In this document: in pieces, positions 29,096 to 37,013 of the stretch
How the letters are laid out: every line of letters begins with the position of its first letter
Position numbering within the stretch: position 1 is the first letter of the stretch
Translations under genes and position numbers: made by a program
Notes under the pieces: generated by a model
Database searches by the model: none
What the model was told of the DNA's origin: nothing
What the model saw: the letters and a program-made list of their open reading frames with translations, nothing else
NCBI RefSeq assembly: GCF_011064285.1
Contig: NZ_CP049332.1
Span: 1,379,185-1,443,184, forward strand
Direction of reading: 5' to 3'
DNA: 64,000 nucleotides
Origin: Vibrio ziniensis
GTDB lineage: Bacteria > Pseudomonadota > Gammaproteobacteria > Enterobacterales > Vibrionaceae

Positions 29096-30709
29096 TTAAC
29101 GTGCTTTGTACACATCTCGAAGATGAGTCGTATAAGAAGGATGAGGAACATAATCACGAAGATCAGAACGTACCACCACTGACTCTACAACTTGTGAAAT
29201 AGGCTGAATCGGTGCTACCAAATCTGCATAGAGATTCTGTGCTTTTTGGTAAAGCTCAATTTGCTTCTGTTCATCCATTTCGCCTGCGGCTTGTTCGATA
29301 AGATTGTTCATCTCTTCGCTATGGAAAGAAGTTCTCCAACCTTGGAAGTTGGTGAGTTTTGCTTCGTCACGGTTATCTGGGTTGTACGCCAGTGAACGCA
29401 AGTTCGCATGCGGATGAGGCTCAGCACCGCCGCCGCCACGGCCAACAATCATCTCGAATTGACGTTCACGCATTGCGCCATAAACTTGGTTACCGGTACC
29501 AGTTAACAGTTCAGCTTCGATACCCGCTTCAGCAAGCGTTGCTTGTACCGCCGTTGCGATTTGTAGGAATGGTGGTTCAGCAAGAACGCGAATGGTAGTT
29601 TTGAAACCATCTTTATAACCGGCTTCATTCAACAAATTCTTCGCCATATCTACGTCAAGTTTGTAGCCAGGCTCTGCAAGCGTTGCAGGTAAACCCAATT
29701 GAATTGGACGCTGATGGTAAACACCATAGCTAGGCATGATGGTGTCGTTAATACCTTTATAATCAATCAAATGACGAACAGCATCACGTATATTTTTGTC
29801 TTTAAAGTGCTGATCTTTCATGCTCATTGCTAGGTAATAAACGTTACCCTTTTGCACTTCTTCGACTTTCACTTCGTTTTCGCTTTTAAGAGCGTTAACG
29901 TCAGCTACCGATAAACCTTTCGCAATATCGATATCGCCTTGTTTCACCATTAAGCGCAAACTTTGAGATTCGGTCATATGGCGGAACATCACACGGCGCA
30001 TCTTAGGTTCACCGCGCCAATAGCTGCTGTTACGGTTCATGATGATCACATCATTTACACGCCACTGAGCGATATCATATGGGCCTGAACCTGCACTGTG
30101 GGAGTTAAGCCAGTCACGAGCATAGTCATCATTTACGATGTGTTTCTTCGCAAGCTCACTGTCGATAATAAGTGCGCCAGCTGAACTCGCTAACGTATAC
30201 ATCACCAATTTTGGATCAAGACGTTCAGGGGTATTCAGCTCAATGGTGTAGTCATCAACCACGTTAACCAATGAATCAATGTTGTCCGCTTTAAAACCGT
30301 AGGTTTTCCAGTAAGAAGCCTGAGCCAAATTTAACTTAACCGTACGCGCCCATGACCAAGCCACATCTTTAGCTGTGAAATCGTTGCCAGACTGGAACTT
30401 CACACCTTTACGTAGCTTGAAGGTGATTTTTTTACCGTCATCACTGTAAGTCCAGCTCTCTGCTAACGCAGGCAGCAGTTTGGATTTTTCAACAGGATCT
30501 AACTCAACCAATGCTTCGTAGGTGTTAGAAACAACGTCCATTGCATCGTTACCCGTCAGCGCAGCAGGATCGAAGGTCAGCATGTTGTTCATACTCATAC
30601 CTATGATGAGCTGGTCTTTCGGCGTAGCAGCCTCAGCAGTACTCATCAAAGGTGAAGCAGCAAACAGAGCACCTGCAATCAATACTGCGAGAGTTTTTTT
30701 GTTTCGCAT
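29096..30709 (-). CDS. Peptide/nickel-type ABC transporter solute-binding protein
   Basis: This 537-residue family-5 periplasmic binding protein has a Sec signal peptide ending in STAEA (about residue 27). Typical segments are LAESWTYSDDGKKITFKLRK and GVKFQSGNDFTAKDVAWSWA, with a C-terminal QNLYADLVAPIQPI. Family members bind peptides, nickel, oligosaccharides or sugar-acid compounds, so the substrate is open. The gene lies 50 bp after an enolase-superfamily gene on the same strand, which suggests that the import substrate feeds that enzyme. GGAG precedes the start. Confidence 0.92.
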   Translation of the reverse strand: MRNKKTLAVLIAGALFAASPLMSTAEAATPKDQLIIGMSMNNMLTFDPAALTGNDAMDVVSNTYEALVELDPVEKSKLLPALAESWTYSDDGKKITFKLRKGVKFQSGNDFTAKDVAWSWARTVKLNLAQASYWKTYGFKADNIDSLVNVVDDYTIELNTPERLDPKLVMYTLASSAGALIIDSELAKKHIVNDDYARDWLNSHSAGSGPYDIAQWRVNDVIIMNRNSSYWRGEPKMRRVMFRHMTESQSLRLMVKQGDIDIAKGLSVADVNALKSENEVKVEEVQKGNVYYLAMSMKDQHFKDKNIRDAVRHLIDYKGINDTIMPSYGVYHQRPIQLGLPATLAEPGYKLDVDMAKNLLNEAGYKDGFKTTIRVLAEPPFLQIATAVQATLAEAGIEAELLTGTGNQVYGAMRERQFEMIVGRGGGGAEPHPHANLRSLAYNPDNRDEAKLTNFQGWRTSFHSEEMNNLIEQAAGEMDEQKQIELYQKAQNLYADLVAPIQPISQVVESVVVRSDLRDYVPHPSYTTHLRDVYKAR

Positions 30710-30759
30710 TCTTGTTTCTCCACGTTATGGATTAGTTTTTTAATTTTGAACGTTTGGTT

Positions 30760-31920
30760 TTATTGGAATTCGTTCGTTGTATTTTCTTCGATGTAAGCAA
30801 AGTTAATGTCTTCACCTAAACCGGGTTCTTGGGATAGATGTACAAATCCCTCCTCATCCATAGGATCAGGCAGGCTGTTTAAATAATCAGGAACTTCGTC
30901 GTAGTTTAAGAACGGGTGCAACAAGCCTCGTTCATACCACTGACAGTTTTTAATCGCTGCACAAACGGCAAGGTTCGCTGCGCCGTTACCATGCACTTCG
31001 CAGTTCATGCCAAATGCTTCCGCCAAATGGGCAGTTTTTAAGGTCGGACTGATTCCACCGACACCCGGAACACCTGCGCGTAAAATGTCGCAGCTTTGTG
31101 AAAGTACCCATTCTGCACGGGTATGATGCTTGCCTGATGCAGACTCAGGGCCAAGAACTGGGATATCCAGCTTACTCTTCAACCATGCATAAGAAGCCGT
31201 ACTTTGCTCGTTCATTGGCTCTTCAAACCATGCAAAATCAAGACGCTGCAACGCTTTACCTATGGTGTATGCCTCTGTGCGGCTATACCAATGAAATCCA
31301 TCAAGCATCAGTGCGATGTGTGGTCCAACGGCTTCACGGACCGCCTCACAAGCTTTAATGTCCATGATCACACTTGGTGCAAATGAAACTGGAGGCATCC
31401 AAGTATGTAACTTAATGCCTTTGTACCCTTTATTAACGAGTTGCTCTGCAAAACGAGCGTAATCTTCCGGTGTTGCTAACCCACCTTCAAGTTCATCTCC
31501 ACACATAGTGCTGCCATATGCAGGCACTTTGTCACGGTAGCCTCCAATCAAACGGTAAACTGGAGTATTCAATGCTCGTCCAGCTAGATCCCATAACGCT
31601 TGATCAACCACGGCCAGAGCTCTGTCTGTTAGCTGCCCTGCACTGCCACGTTGCCAGTGCTCTAGCTCTTGCCAAATCAATTCGCGGTCAAAAGCGTGTT
31701 TACCTATTAATACTTTTTTGAAAAATGCATGTACAACATGTGCGCGGATCACTTCAACAGGTCCAAAAGCATGCCCCTTATGGCCATCTTCCGTTTCAAT
31801 CGTCAGCATCGCTAAACTTGCTTGCGAGCCTGCAGGATTGGGATGAGAGTGACCAGCAGTATCAGCAGAGCGTTTTGCTAAATACTGAAAAACATTTACT
31901 TTCACCATACTAATGATCAT
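30760..31920 (-). CDS. Enolase-superfamily enzyme, mandelate racemase type (probable acid-sugar dehydratase or isomerase)
   Basis: This 386-residue protein has a capping domain followed by a barrel. Metal ligands are visible: Asp in LMLDGFHWY, Glu in AWFEEPMNE and Glu in VLGPESASG. The second-strand motif reads GIKLHTW, and a histidine in EVHGNG is a likely general base, as in the mandelate racemase subgroup. The ATG at 31920 follows GGAG by 5 nt; the frame extends to 31950, but that part overlaps the operator. It is the first gene of the operon with the ABC importer, which suggests an imported acid-sugar derivative as substrate. The exact reaction cannot be assigned. Confidence 0.85.
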   Translation of the reverse strand: MIISMVKVNVFQYLAKRSADTAGHSHPNPAGSQASLAMLTIETEDGHKGHAFGPVEVIRAHVVHAFFKKVLIGKHAFDRELIWQELEHWQRGSAGQLTDRALAVVDQALWDLAGRALNTPVYRLIGGYRDKVPAYGSTMCGDELEGGLATPEDYARFAEQLVNKGYKGIKLHTWMPPVSFAPSVIMDIKACEAVREAVGPHIALMLDGFHWYSRTEAYTIGKALQRLDFAWFEEPMNEQSTASYAWLKSKLDIPVLGPESASGKHHTRAEWVLSQSCDILRAGVPGVGGISPTLKTAHLAEAFGMNCEVHGNGAANLAVCAAIKNCQWYERGLLHPFLNYDEVPDYLNSLPDPMDEEGFVHLSQEPGLGEDINFAYIEENTTNEFQ

Positions 31921-31932
31921 ACACACTCCAAC

Positions 31933-31943
31933 TTGTAATACAT
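31933..31943 (-). promoter_or_regulatory. GntR-type operator copy upstream of the enolase-superfamily/ABC operon
   Basis: The sequence TTGTAATACAT is a one-base-imperfect version of the perfect palindrome TTGTATTACAA found at 32106 and 34529, preceded by the same CCAAC context. It lies 12 bp upstream of the chosen start codon at 31920. This position suggests repression of the operon by the divergent GntR regulator. Confidence 0.65.
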
Positions 31944-32054
31944 ATTCCATCTAATCCATGGATACAATTTAGCAAATGAAAAACCAAATAAATGACGACT
32001 GAATCTAAAAATAACTAGGCTTACAGTTTATTTACTACTCAAAATAAATACTCA

Positions 32055-32068
32055 TGATATGTATCACA
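32055..32068 (+). promoter_or_regulatory. CRP-like site upstream of the GntR gene
   Basis: TGATATGTATCACA fits the CRP half-sites TGA-N6-TCACA; the left half is incomplete (TGA without the preceding TG). It is centred near -61 relative to a start predicted from TTGACA (32088) and TTACAA (32111), which is the class I CRP position. The same arrangement is found at 34478. Confidence 0.6.
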
Positions 32069-32105
32069 ATTTTATTGGAGTATTAAATTGACATAAAATA
32101 CCAAC

Positions 32106-32116
32106 TTGTATTACAA
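32106..32116 (+). promoter_or_regulatory. GntR-type operator in the regulator's own promoter
   Basis: TTGTATTACAA is a perfect palindrome around one central base. It overlaps the predicted -10 region and lies 33 bp upstream of the GntR ATG. The position fits autorepression. Two further copies lie at 31933 and 34529. Confidence 0.75.
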
Positions 32117-32148
32117 CTTTAGCAAGCAAATATGAAGGAGAAATTCAA

Positions 32149-32841
32149 ATGGTAGTACAACGTAGCGGACGATTATCAACTCAAGTTGTACAGGAAATTA
32201 TCAACGACATTGATAATGGGAAATACCAAGCGGGCGACAAGCTTCCAACAGAGCATGAACTGATTGAATTGTTTGGGGTAAGCCGTACCGTTATTCGTGA
32301 AGCGATTGCGAATCTACGCGCCAGCAACCTTATTGAAACCAAACAAGGTAAAGGTGCGTTTGTCCTAAGTAAGCCTTCTCAAGATCTCTTTCAGTTGAAA
32401 CACTCAGGTGCATCGACCGCAGATGAACTTGGCTACATTCTTGACCTTCGTATCGCTATTGAAGCTGAAACTGCTTTGATGGCCGCTAAAAACCGTACAG
32501 AAAAAGACATTGAAAGAATTAAAGATGCCATCAAAGAGATGGAAAACTTGATCAGTGAAGATAAAGAGCCGCTTCAGGCCGACCGAAACTTCCACTATGC
32601 AATTGCGATGGCATCCAGAAACCCACACTTTCTTGGGCTGCTCAAGTACATAGACAATACTTTAGCAACTCATAAGAAAAATACCTCTATTGCCCCGGTT
32701 GCGCGTAAAGTATTGGCATTTAAAGAACACGAACAAATCTGCCATGCGATTGAGAAAGGCGACCCAGATGCTGCGCGCGCCGCAATGAGACTGCATCTAT
32801 CAGGCACACGTGAACGTTTAACGGCTAGGATCAACCACTAA
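32149..32841 (+). CDS. FadR-subfamily GntR transcriptional regulator
   Basis: This 230-residue regulator has an N-terminal GntR winged helix (GDKLPTEHELIELFGVSRTV near residues 26-45) and an all-helical FCD ligand domain. The FCD metal-site residues appear as Asp around LDLRIAIE, His in NFHYAIAMASRNPHF and a late His in RAAMRLHLSGTRERL. FCD regulators commonly sense acid sugars or carboxylates. It is divergent from the enolase-superfamily/ABC operon and next to a second enolase-superfamily gene. Three copies of one palindrome in these promoters are its likely binding sites. A GAAGGAG site precedes the start. Confidence 0.92.
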   Translation: MVVQRSGRLSTQVVQEIINDIDNGKYQAGDKLPTEHELIELFGVSRTVIREAIANLRASNLIETKQGKGAFVLSKPSQDLFQLKHSGASTADELGYILDLRIAIEAETALMAAKNRTEKDIERIKDAIKEMENLISEDKEPLQADRNFHYAIAMASRNPHFLGLLKYIDNTLATHKKNTSIAPVARKVLAFKEHEQICHAIEKGDPDAARAAMRLHLSGTRERLTARINH

Positions 32842-32947
32842 GTATCATTTAACGCTCATTTTGCGCGAGTTTCCTCATCGATACTCGCGCTCTCAAAGAA
32901 GCGGTTGCCAAAGCAAGCACGCTAATCTTCTAAATACCTAAAACAAC

Positions 32948-32977
32948 AAAAGCTTATCTTTCTCAAGACAAGCTTTT
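32948..32977. terminator. Bidirectional terminator between the GntR gene and the second enolase-superfamily gene
   Basis: The perfect 8-bp arms AAAAGCTT and AAGCTTTT enclose a 14-base loop, followed by TT on the plus strand and TTG on the minus strand within T-rich flanks. It lies between two converging genes. Confidence 0.75.
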
Positions 32978-33021
32978 TTATCGTGGAGAGGCTGCCAAAA
33001 CAAATATGACTTCTTGGCTTG

Positions 33022-34158
33022 TTACTTATTAGCGTAGAAGTACTGCTTTGATTTCAGTAGCCCTTCTCTTTCCAATTTATCCAGATTGAGTCGCTGTGGG
33101 TTTCCTGGCATATCTGTCGGTAGATAGAAACGCCCATTTCGCTCTTGTGGAATATTCAAAGCGTATTCACAGACCGGTTTACTAATAGGTTCGTGGAATT
33201 CAATCAGTTCATCTTCGTTAAACAAGGTGCCAAATAGAGCACACAGATAAACTCGACCACCAGACATAAATCGCAGACCTTTCTCACGAGCAAGATCGCG
33301 AATCGCAATCAGATCATCAATTCGAGTCATGCGACCAACCGAAGGCTGTAACACATCAACACCCTTCTCAGCGTAGATTTCAAACTCATAGCTGATACGC
33401 ATAGATTCACCAAAGGCGATTGGAACCTTAAAGCCCCTCTCTTTTAGCTCACGAATACCATTCATGTCATTGGCGTGAATCGGCTCTTCAAGCCATGCAA
33501 GATTGAAAGATTCGGTAAGCTCAGCAAATTTCGCAGCCGTCGCCACATCCCATTTCTGGTTGGCATCCACTGCAAGCTCAATATCCGGCCCAACAGCCGT
33601 GCGAACTTTATCGATACGGCGTAAATCTCGTTCCATATCATCGCTGCCGACTTTGAACTTTACAGTTTTATAGCCTTCGTCGACATAGCGTTGCATGTCG
33701 TCTACCAGTTCAGAATCTTCCAATAGTATTGAGCCGCCACCTTTATAAGCGTTCGCCCAATCTTTGGTTGCTCCTAAGAAGCGATGTAATGGCATGTTTT
33801 TACGCTGCGCGAGAAGATCCAACATTAGCGTATCCATTTTCCCAAGACACACCGCCTTTTCACTTTGGCAACCATGGTTCCTAACCTTCCAATACAAAAA
33901 CTCACGCCATTCGTTAAAAGTGCGTGTTTCACCAGTTAGAATAAGGGGAAGAATGGTATTGATGAAGGTTTTATCAATCGCAAGATAATGAGCCACAAAG
34001 CCTTCTGTATCATATAGTTCGATACAGCCTCGCTCTGGAGCATATTTTCCTAGACCACCTGTGCCATCTTGGAATATTCGTGGTAAGGAGATCGGATCAA
34101 ATTCGTAATATATCGCCTTACTGAAGCACAACTTTTCGTCGAAATTGTAGCGAAACAT
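33022..34158 (-). CDS. Enolase-superfamily enzyme (mandelate racemase/muconate lactonizing type)
   Basis: This 378-residue barrel enzyme has a Lys-x-Lys pair at K167/K169 (KFK) and metal ligands Asp198 (VDANQKW), Glu224 (WLEEP) and Glu251 (FGESM). A cysteine-rich N-terminal capping domain is unusual. In the mandelate racemase subgroup a histidine is expected near the end of the seventh strand; here that segment reads FMSGGRVYL with no histidine, so the catalytic partner of K169 is unclear. It converges on the GntR gene and is not in one operon with the ABC genes. Its role in the same catabolic pathway is inferred. Confidence 0.82.
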   Translation of the reverse strand: MFRYNFDEKLCFSKAIYYEFDPISLPRIFQDGTGGLGKYAPERGCIELYDTEGFVAHYLAIDKTFINTILPLILTGETRTFNEWREFLYWKVRNHGCQSEKAVCLGKMDTLMLDLLAQRKNMPLHRFLGATKDWANAYKGGGSILLEDSELVDDMQRYVDEGYKTVKFKVGSDDMERDLRRIDKVRTAVGPDIELAVDANQKWDVATAAKFAELTESFNLAWLEEPIHANDMNGIRELKERGFKVPIAFGESMRISYEFEIYAEKGVDVLQPSVGRMTRIDDLIAIRDLAREKGLRFMSGGRVYLCALFGTLFNEDELIEFHEPISKPVCEYALNIPQERNGRFYLPTDMPGNPQRLNLDKLEREGLLKSKQYFYANK

Positions 34159-34477
34159 GAGCTACCTCATCAGTTATTGTTATCACACTAAATATTGAAT
34201 ATTTCGTCGCTTTTACAAGGCTGCGTCTTATTCGCTTACCATTTCAGCGTCGCTTGCTCTGTCCCATAGATATGAAAACCCGCTTTGTCTGATGAGATTT
34301 AACTGAAGTAAAGAAAAACCCTTTTCGCTCAGTCAAAGCCACTCAACAAAACAACTTGTCATACATGTTACATTAAAATAATGAAACAAATTTACCAGAT
34401 AAAAATCGCAATAAATGACGACCAAATCTCATTTTTGCTAGGTTTTTAATAGTTTTAGTTTCCAGGCCATTAAGCCA

Positions 34478-34491
34478 TGACATATATCACA
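34478..34491 (+). promoter_or_regulatory. CRP-like site in the second GntR-type promoter
   Basis: TGACATATATCACA has the same TGA-N6-TCACA form as the site at 32055. Its centre is exactly as far from the downstream GntR-type palindrome (about 49.5 bp) as in the regulator's own promoter, which supports both sites. Confidence 0.6.
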
Positions 34492-34528
34492 ATTATTTCA
34501 TATGTTTAATTCTTCATAAAAATACAAC

Positions 34529-34539
34529 TTGTATTACAA
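34529..34539 (+). promoter_or_regulatory. GntR-type operator, second promoter
   Basis: TTGTATTACAA is identical to the operator at 32106 and shares flanking bases (ATACAACTTGTATTACAAC here, ATACCAACTTGTATTACAAC there). No intact gene follows on the plus strand, and the next minus-strand start (34158) is more than 350 bp away. Confidence 0.72.
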
Positions 34540-34614
34540 CAATGATTTTACAAAACGATGGTTCTGCCCTCACCAGAACACAGAAGAGTTACGTTAGAAA
34601 TAATTGGAGTACAC

Positions 34615-34739
34615 CTGATTACTAGTCTTGAACGCCAAGAATTGGATGGTCTTTATGCACTTTGAGATAAAGTCAGAATGAAGAGATGCAGGTTATGAAG
34701 ATTAATGTCTTTACTAAATCGGGCGAAAAGGCGAGTTGA
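34615..34739 (+). pseudogene. Possible remnant of a gene behind the GntR/CRP promoter
   Basis: Two short frames lie downstream of the promoter. The first has a GGAG site, then CTG where a start is expected, and 15 further codons (ITSLERQELDGLYAL) to a TGA at 34663. The second, in another frame, ends KINVFTKSGEKAS at 34737. They look like the two ends of a deleted or decayed gene, but neither could be assigned to a family, and chance frames cannot be excluded. Confidence 0.3.
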
Positions 34740-34796
34740 GAATAAAGCTCACGCGATTGTCACATGGCAACAGCGTGAACTTCTTTTGTAAAGACT

Positions 34797-35567
34797 TTAT
34801 TTGTTGAACCAATCCAGTTTATTGTGCAACTCAGTAACGCTGCCAACCACAATCAGAGCTGGGCTTTGTGCTTGTTCCGCGAGCAGTGCCAGTTCGTTTA
34901 ACTTACCTTGGAATACACGCTGCTCTGGTCGCGTGCCGTTTTCAATAATTGCACACGAGATCTGTGGGTCTAAACCATGAGCAATCAGGTTATCCATGAT
35001 GTGACCGCTTTGCTTTAAGCCCATGTAGAACACGAGTGTGTTATTTGATTGCGCCAGAGATTGCCATTCAATTTCACGGCCATCTTTTTGCACATGTCCC
35101 GTAATAAATTGAACGCTTTGCGCATGATCTCTATGAGTAAGTGGTATGCCTGCATAAGCGGTTGCACCAGCCGCAGCAGTTATTCCCGGAACAACTTCAT
35201 AGGCAACGCCATATTCGGCAAGCTCTTCTAACTCTTCACCACCACGACCAAAGATAAACGAGTCACCGCCTTTTAAACGCACAACACGCTTACCTTCCTG
35301 CGCTTTCTGCACCAGAATTTGATTGATTTGCTCTTGAGGTACGCAGTGAAAATCGAGCTTTTTGCCGACGTAAATAAGCTCTGCATTCGCATCCGCTAGT
35401 GCGAGAATTTGCTCGGAAACCAAACGGTCATACACAACCACTTCCGCCTGTTGAATGACGCGATAGCCTTTTACGGTCAGCAGGTCTGGGTCACCCGGAC
35501 CTGCACCAACAAGCGAAACAAAGCCCGCTTTCAAGTCATGGTTTTTCACAGCGATATCAGAATTCAT
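34797..35567 (-). CDS. cobA: Uroporphyrinogen-III C-methyltransferase (SUMT)
   Basis: This 256-residue S-adenosylmethionine-dependent enzyme methylates uroporphyrinogen III twice to precorrin-2, the first step to siroheme and cobalamin. Family segments are [18 protein letters not shown] near the N-terminus, [20 protein letters not shown] and [20 protein letters not shown]. The siroheme dehydrogenase/chelatase domains of CysG are absent. The ATG at 35567 was chosen over a GTG at 35607. It follows nirC, and siroheme is the NirB cofactor, so a supporting role in nitrite reduction is likely. A terminator after nirC suggests partial or separate transcription. Confidence 0.95.
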   Translation of the reverse strand: MNSDIAVKNHDLKAGFVSLVGAGPGDPDLLTVKGYRVIQQAEVVVYDRLVSEQILALADANAELIYVGKKLDFHCVPQEQINQILVQKAQEGKRVVRLKGGDSFIFGRGGEELEELAEYGVAYEVVPGITAAAGATAYAGIPLTHRDHAQSVQFITGHVQKDGREIEWQSLAQSNNTLVFYMGLKQSGHIMDNLIAHGLDPQISCAIIENGTRPEQRVFQGKLNELALLAEQAQSPALIVVGSVTELHNKLDWFNK

Positions 35568-35658
35568 AGCAACGCCCGTTATTTCAAATTTGGATATAAA
35601 GAGAAGCACTCATCGGTTATGTAAGTCACTGCTTTTTATAGCCAAAAATATCTGTATT

Positions 35659-35690
35659 AAAAGGGCTCCATCACTTTAATGACGGAGCCC
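35659..35690 (-). terminator. Rho-independent terminator of the nir operon after nirC
   Basis: The stem GGGCTCC / GGAGCCC (35663-35669, 35684-35690) is extended by ATCA/TGAC-type pairs in the loop and followed on the minus strand by TTTTAAT. It lies between nirC and cobA and should limit read-through into cobA. Confidence 0.85.
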
Positions 35691-35697
35691 ATAAACA

Positions 35698-36543
35698 TTA
35701 ATTGCTTAGTGCAACTTCAGCGTTTACTTCAGTTTCTGCACTTAACGCTGGCGCTGTTTTCGCGTGAGTTAGGTATAGAGGGATACAAGTAAATACTAGA
35801 CCGCCCACAATGTTACCAAGAATGGTTGGGATCAGGTTGAAGTTCAACCAAGTTGCCACGCCAAAATCTGCGCCTAGCATCATACCTAGCGGGAACAGGA
35901 ACATGTTTACTACTGCGTGTTCAAATACCAATGCGAAGAAGATGAAGATTGGAAGCCACATTGCGGCAATTTTGCCAGCCACAGAACGAGCAGTCATATT
36001 ACCGATGACACCTAGACACACCATTAGGTTACATAGGATGCCGCGTACAAAACAGGTAATCCAACCATCAGCACCTAGGTTTTCAAAACCCACAGTACGA
36101 GACGTTGCAACAGCAATAAATTTTTGACCAACGGCATTTGGCTCTACGCTAAAGTTCATAGTTAAAGAGAGTGCGATCAAACCAGCCACGATCAGTGAAC
36201 CAACAAGGTTACCGAAACCAACAAGCCCCCAACAACGAAGCACACGAACCCAAGTGATACCCGGACGGTTTTCAAATTTAGCTAGTGGCGCAATACCAAA
36301 CACACCAGTAACTAGGTCATAACCCATTAAGCTCAGAATACAAAAGCCAACAGGGAACACCAGTGCGCCAACAACGCCCAAACCTGTTTGAACAATTGTT
36401 GTAATCGCAACCACAACCGCTAACGACAAAATCACACCTGCCATCATGCCACGTAAAATAAGGTCACGAGTGCTGGTTTTCACTTTTGCCTCACCAATGT
36501 CGATCATGGTTTGGACAAACTCTACAGGTTTTAATGCAGACAT
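35698..36543 (-). CDS. nirC: Formate/nitrite transporter family protein NirC
   Basis: This 281-residue inner-membrane channel of the FNT family has six predicted helices. Segments VGFGNLVGSLIVAGLIAL and GILCNLMVCLGVIGNMTARS, with the FEHAVVNMFLFPLGM stretch, hold the pore-lining histidine and asparagines typical of FocA/NirC. It would move nitrite between periplasm and cytoplasm. It follows nirD on the same strand, has an AGGAG site, and is closed by a terminator, which makes nirBDC the transcription unit. Confidence 0.9.
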   Translation of the reverse strand: MSALKPVEFVQTMIDIGEAKVKTSTRDLILRGMMAGVILSLAVVVAITTIVQTGLGVVGALVFPVGFCILSLMGYDLVTGVFGIAPLAKFENRPGITWVRVLRCWGLVGFGNLVGSLIVAGLIALSLTMNFSVEPNAVGQKFIAVATSRTVGFENLGADGWITCFVRGILCNLMVCLGVIGNMTARSVAGKIAAMWLPIFIFFALVFEHAVVNMFLFPLGMMLGADFGVATWLNFNLIPTILGNIVGGLVFTCIPLYLTHAKTAPALSAETEVNAEVALSN

Positions 36544-36598
36544 GTGGATCTCCTAAAATGTAAAAATAAAAATGTGTAAAACGGAAGATTAAATAGAG

Positions 36599-36667
36599 AA
36601 AGGCTTTCAAACAGTTTCTAGACTAAAGCCTTTGCCTATTGAATCTGCCCCTCCCAGTGAGAGGGGC
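36599..36667. promoter_or_regulatory. Two hairpins in the nirD-nirC gap
   Basis: The first hairpin has 9-bp perfect arms AAAGGCTTT / AAAGCCTTT at 36599-36607 and 36625-36633. The second has 7-bp arms GCCCCTC / GAGGGGC at 36647-36653 and 36661-36667. Neither has a clear U-run on the minus strand. They may attenuate transcription or stabilise the upstream nirBD message, lowering nirC expression relative to nirBD. Confidence 0.55.
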
Positions 36668-36676
36668 ATTAATCAG

Positions 36677-37000
36677 TTAGGCTACGATTTCAACTTCGCC
36701 CTTAGTGACTCTTGCTTGGTAAGACTTCACGCTAAAACGTTCATCTTCCATACACACACCTGTCGCCAAGTTGAAGCGCTGCTTTTTCAGTGGGCTTGCT
36801 ACCCAAAGCTCACCTTTGTGCTGACAAATCAAACCGCGAGACAGTACGTTCGATTGGTAAAACGGGTCGGTATTACTGATAGCAAACACTTCTTCAGCAT
36901 CAGTAGGACGAAACACCGCAACTTGCTCACCGTTAACTAGAGCACAAACACCAGTACCCGGAATGATGTCGCTGATTTGGCAAATTTTTTCAAATGACAT
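36677..37000 (-). CDS. nirD: Nitrite reductase small subunit NirD
   Basis: This 107-residue Rieske-like small subunit of the cytoplasmic NADH nitrite reductase has the fold but lacks the Rieske cysteine/histidine pairs, as NirD does in general: CQHKG-type residues appear only in LICQHKGELWVASPLKKQRF. The ATG at 37000 follows AAGG; a TTG at 37006 is less likely. It lies 13 bp after nirB. Confidence 0.92.
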   Translation of the reverse strand: MSFEKICQISDIIPGTGVCALVNGEQVAVFRPTDAEEVFAISNTDPFYQSNVLSRGLICQHKGELWVASPLKKQRFNLATGVCMEDERFSVKSYQARVTKGEVEIVA

Positions 37001-37013
37001 ATCCAACCTTCCC

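Larger units (their letters stand above)
34159..34796. other. Intergenic region with a GntR/CRP-type promoter and a decayed reading frame
   Basis: This 638-bp stretch has no intact gene. The minus-strand dehydratase promoter must lie near 34159-34300. A CRP-like site (34478) and a GntR-type operator (34529) form a plus-strand promoter that faces only small broken frames (34615-34739). Near the right end, TCACGC and GCGTGA copies around 34745-34776 could form a weak hairpin behind cobA. Confidence 0.6.
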
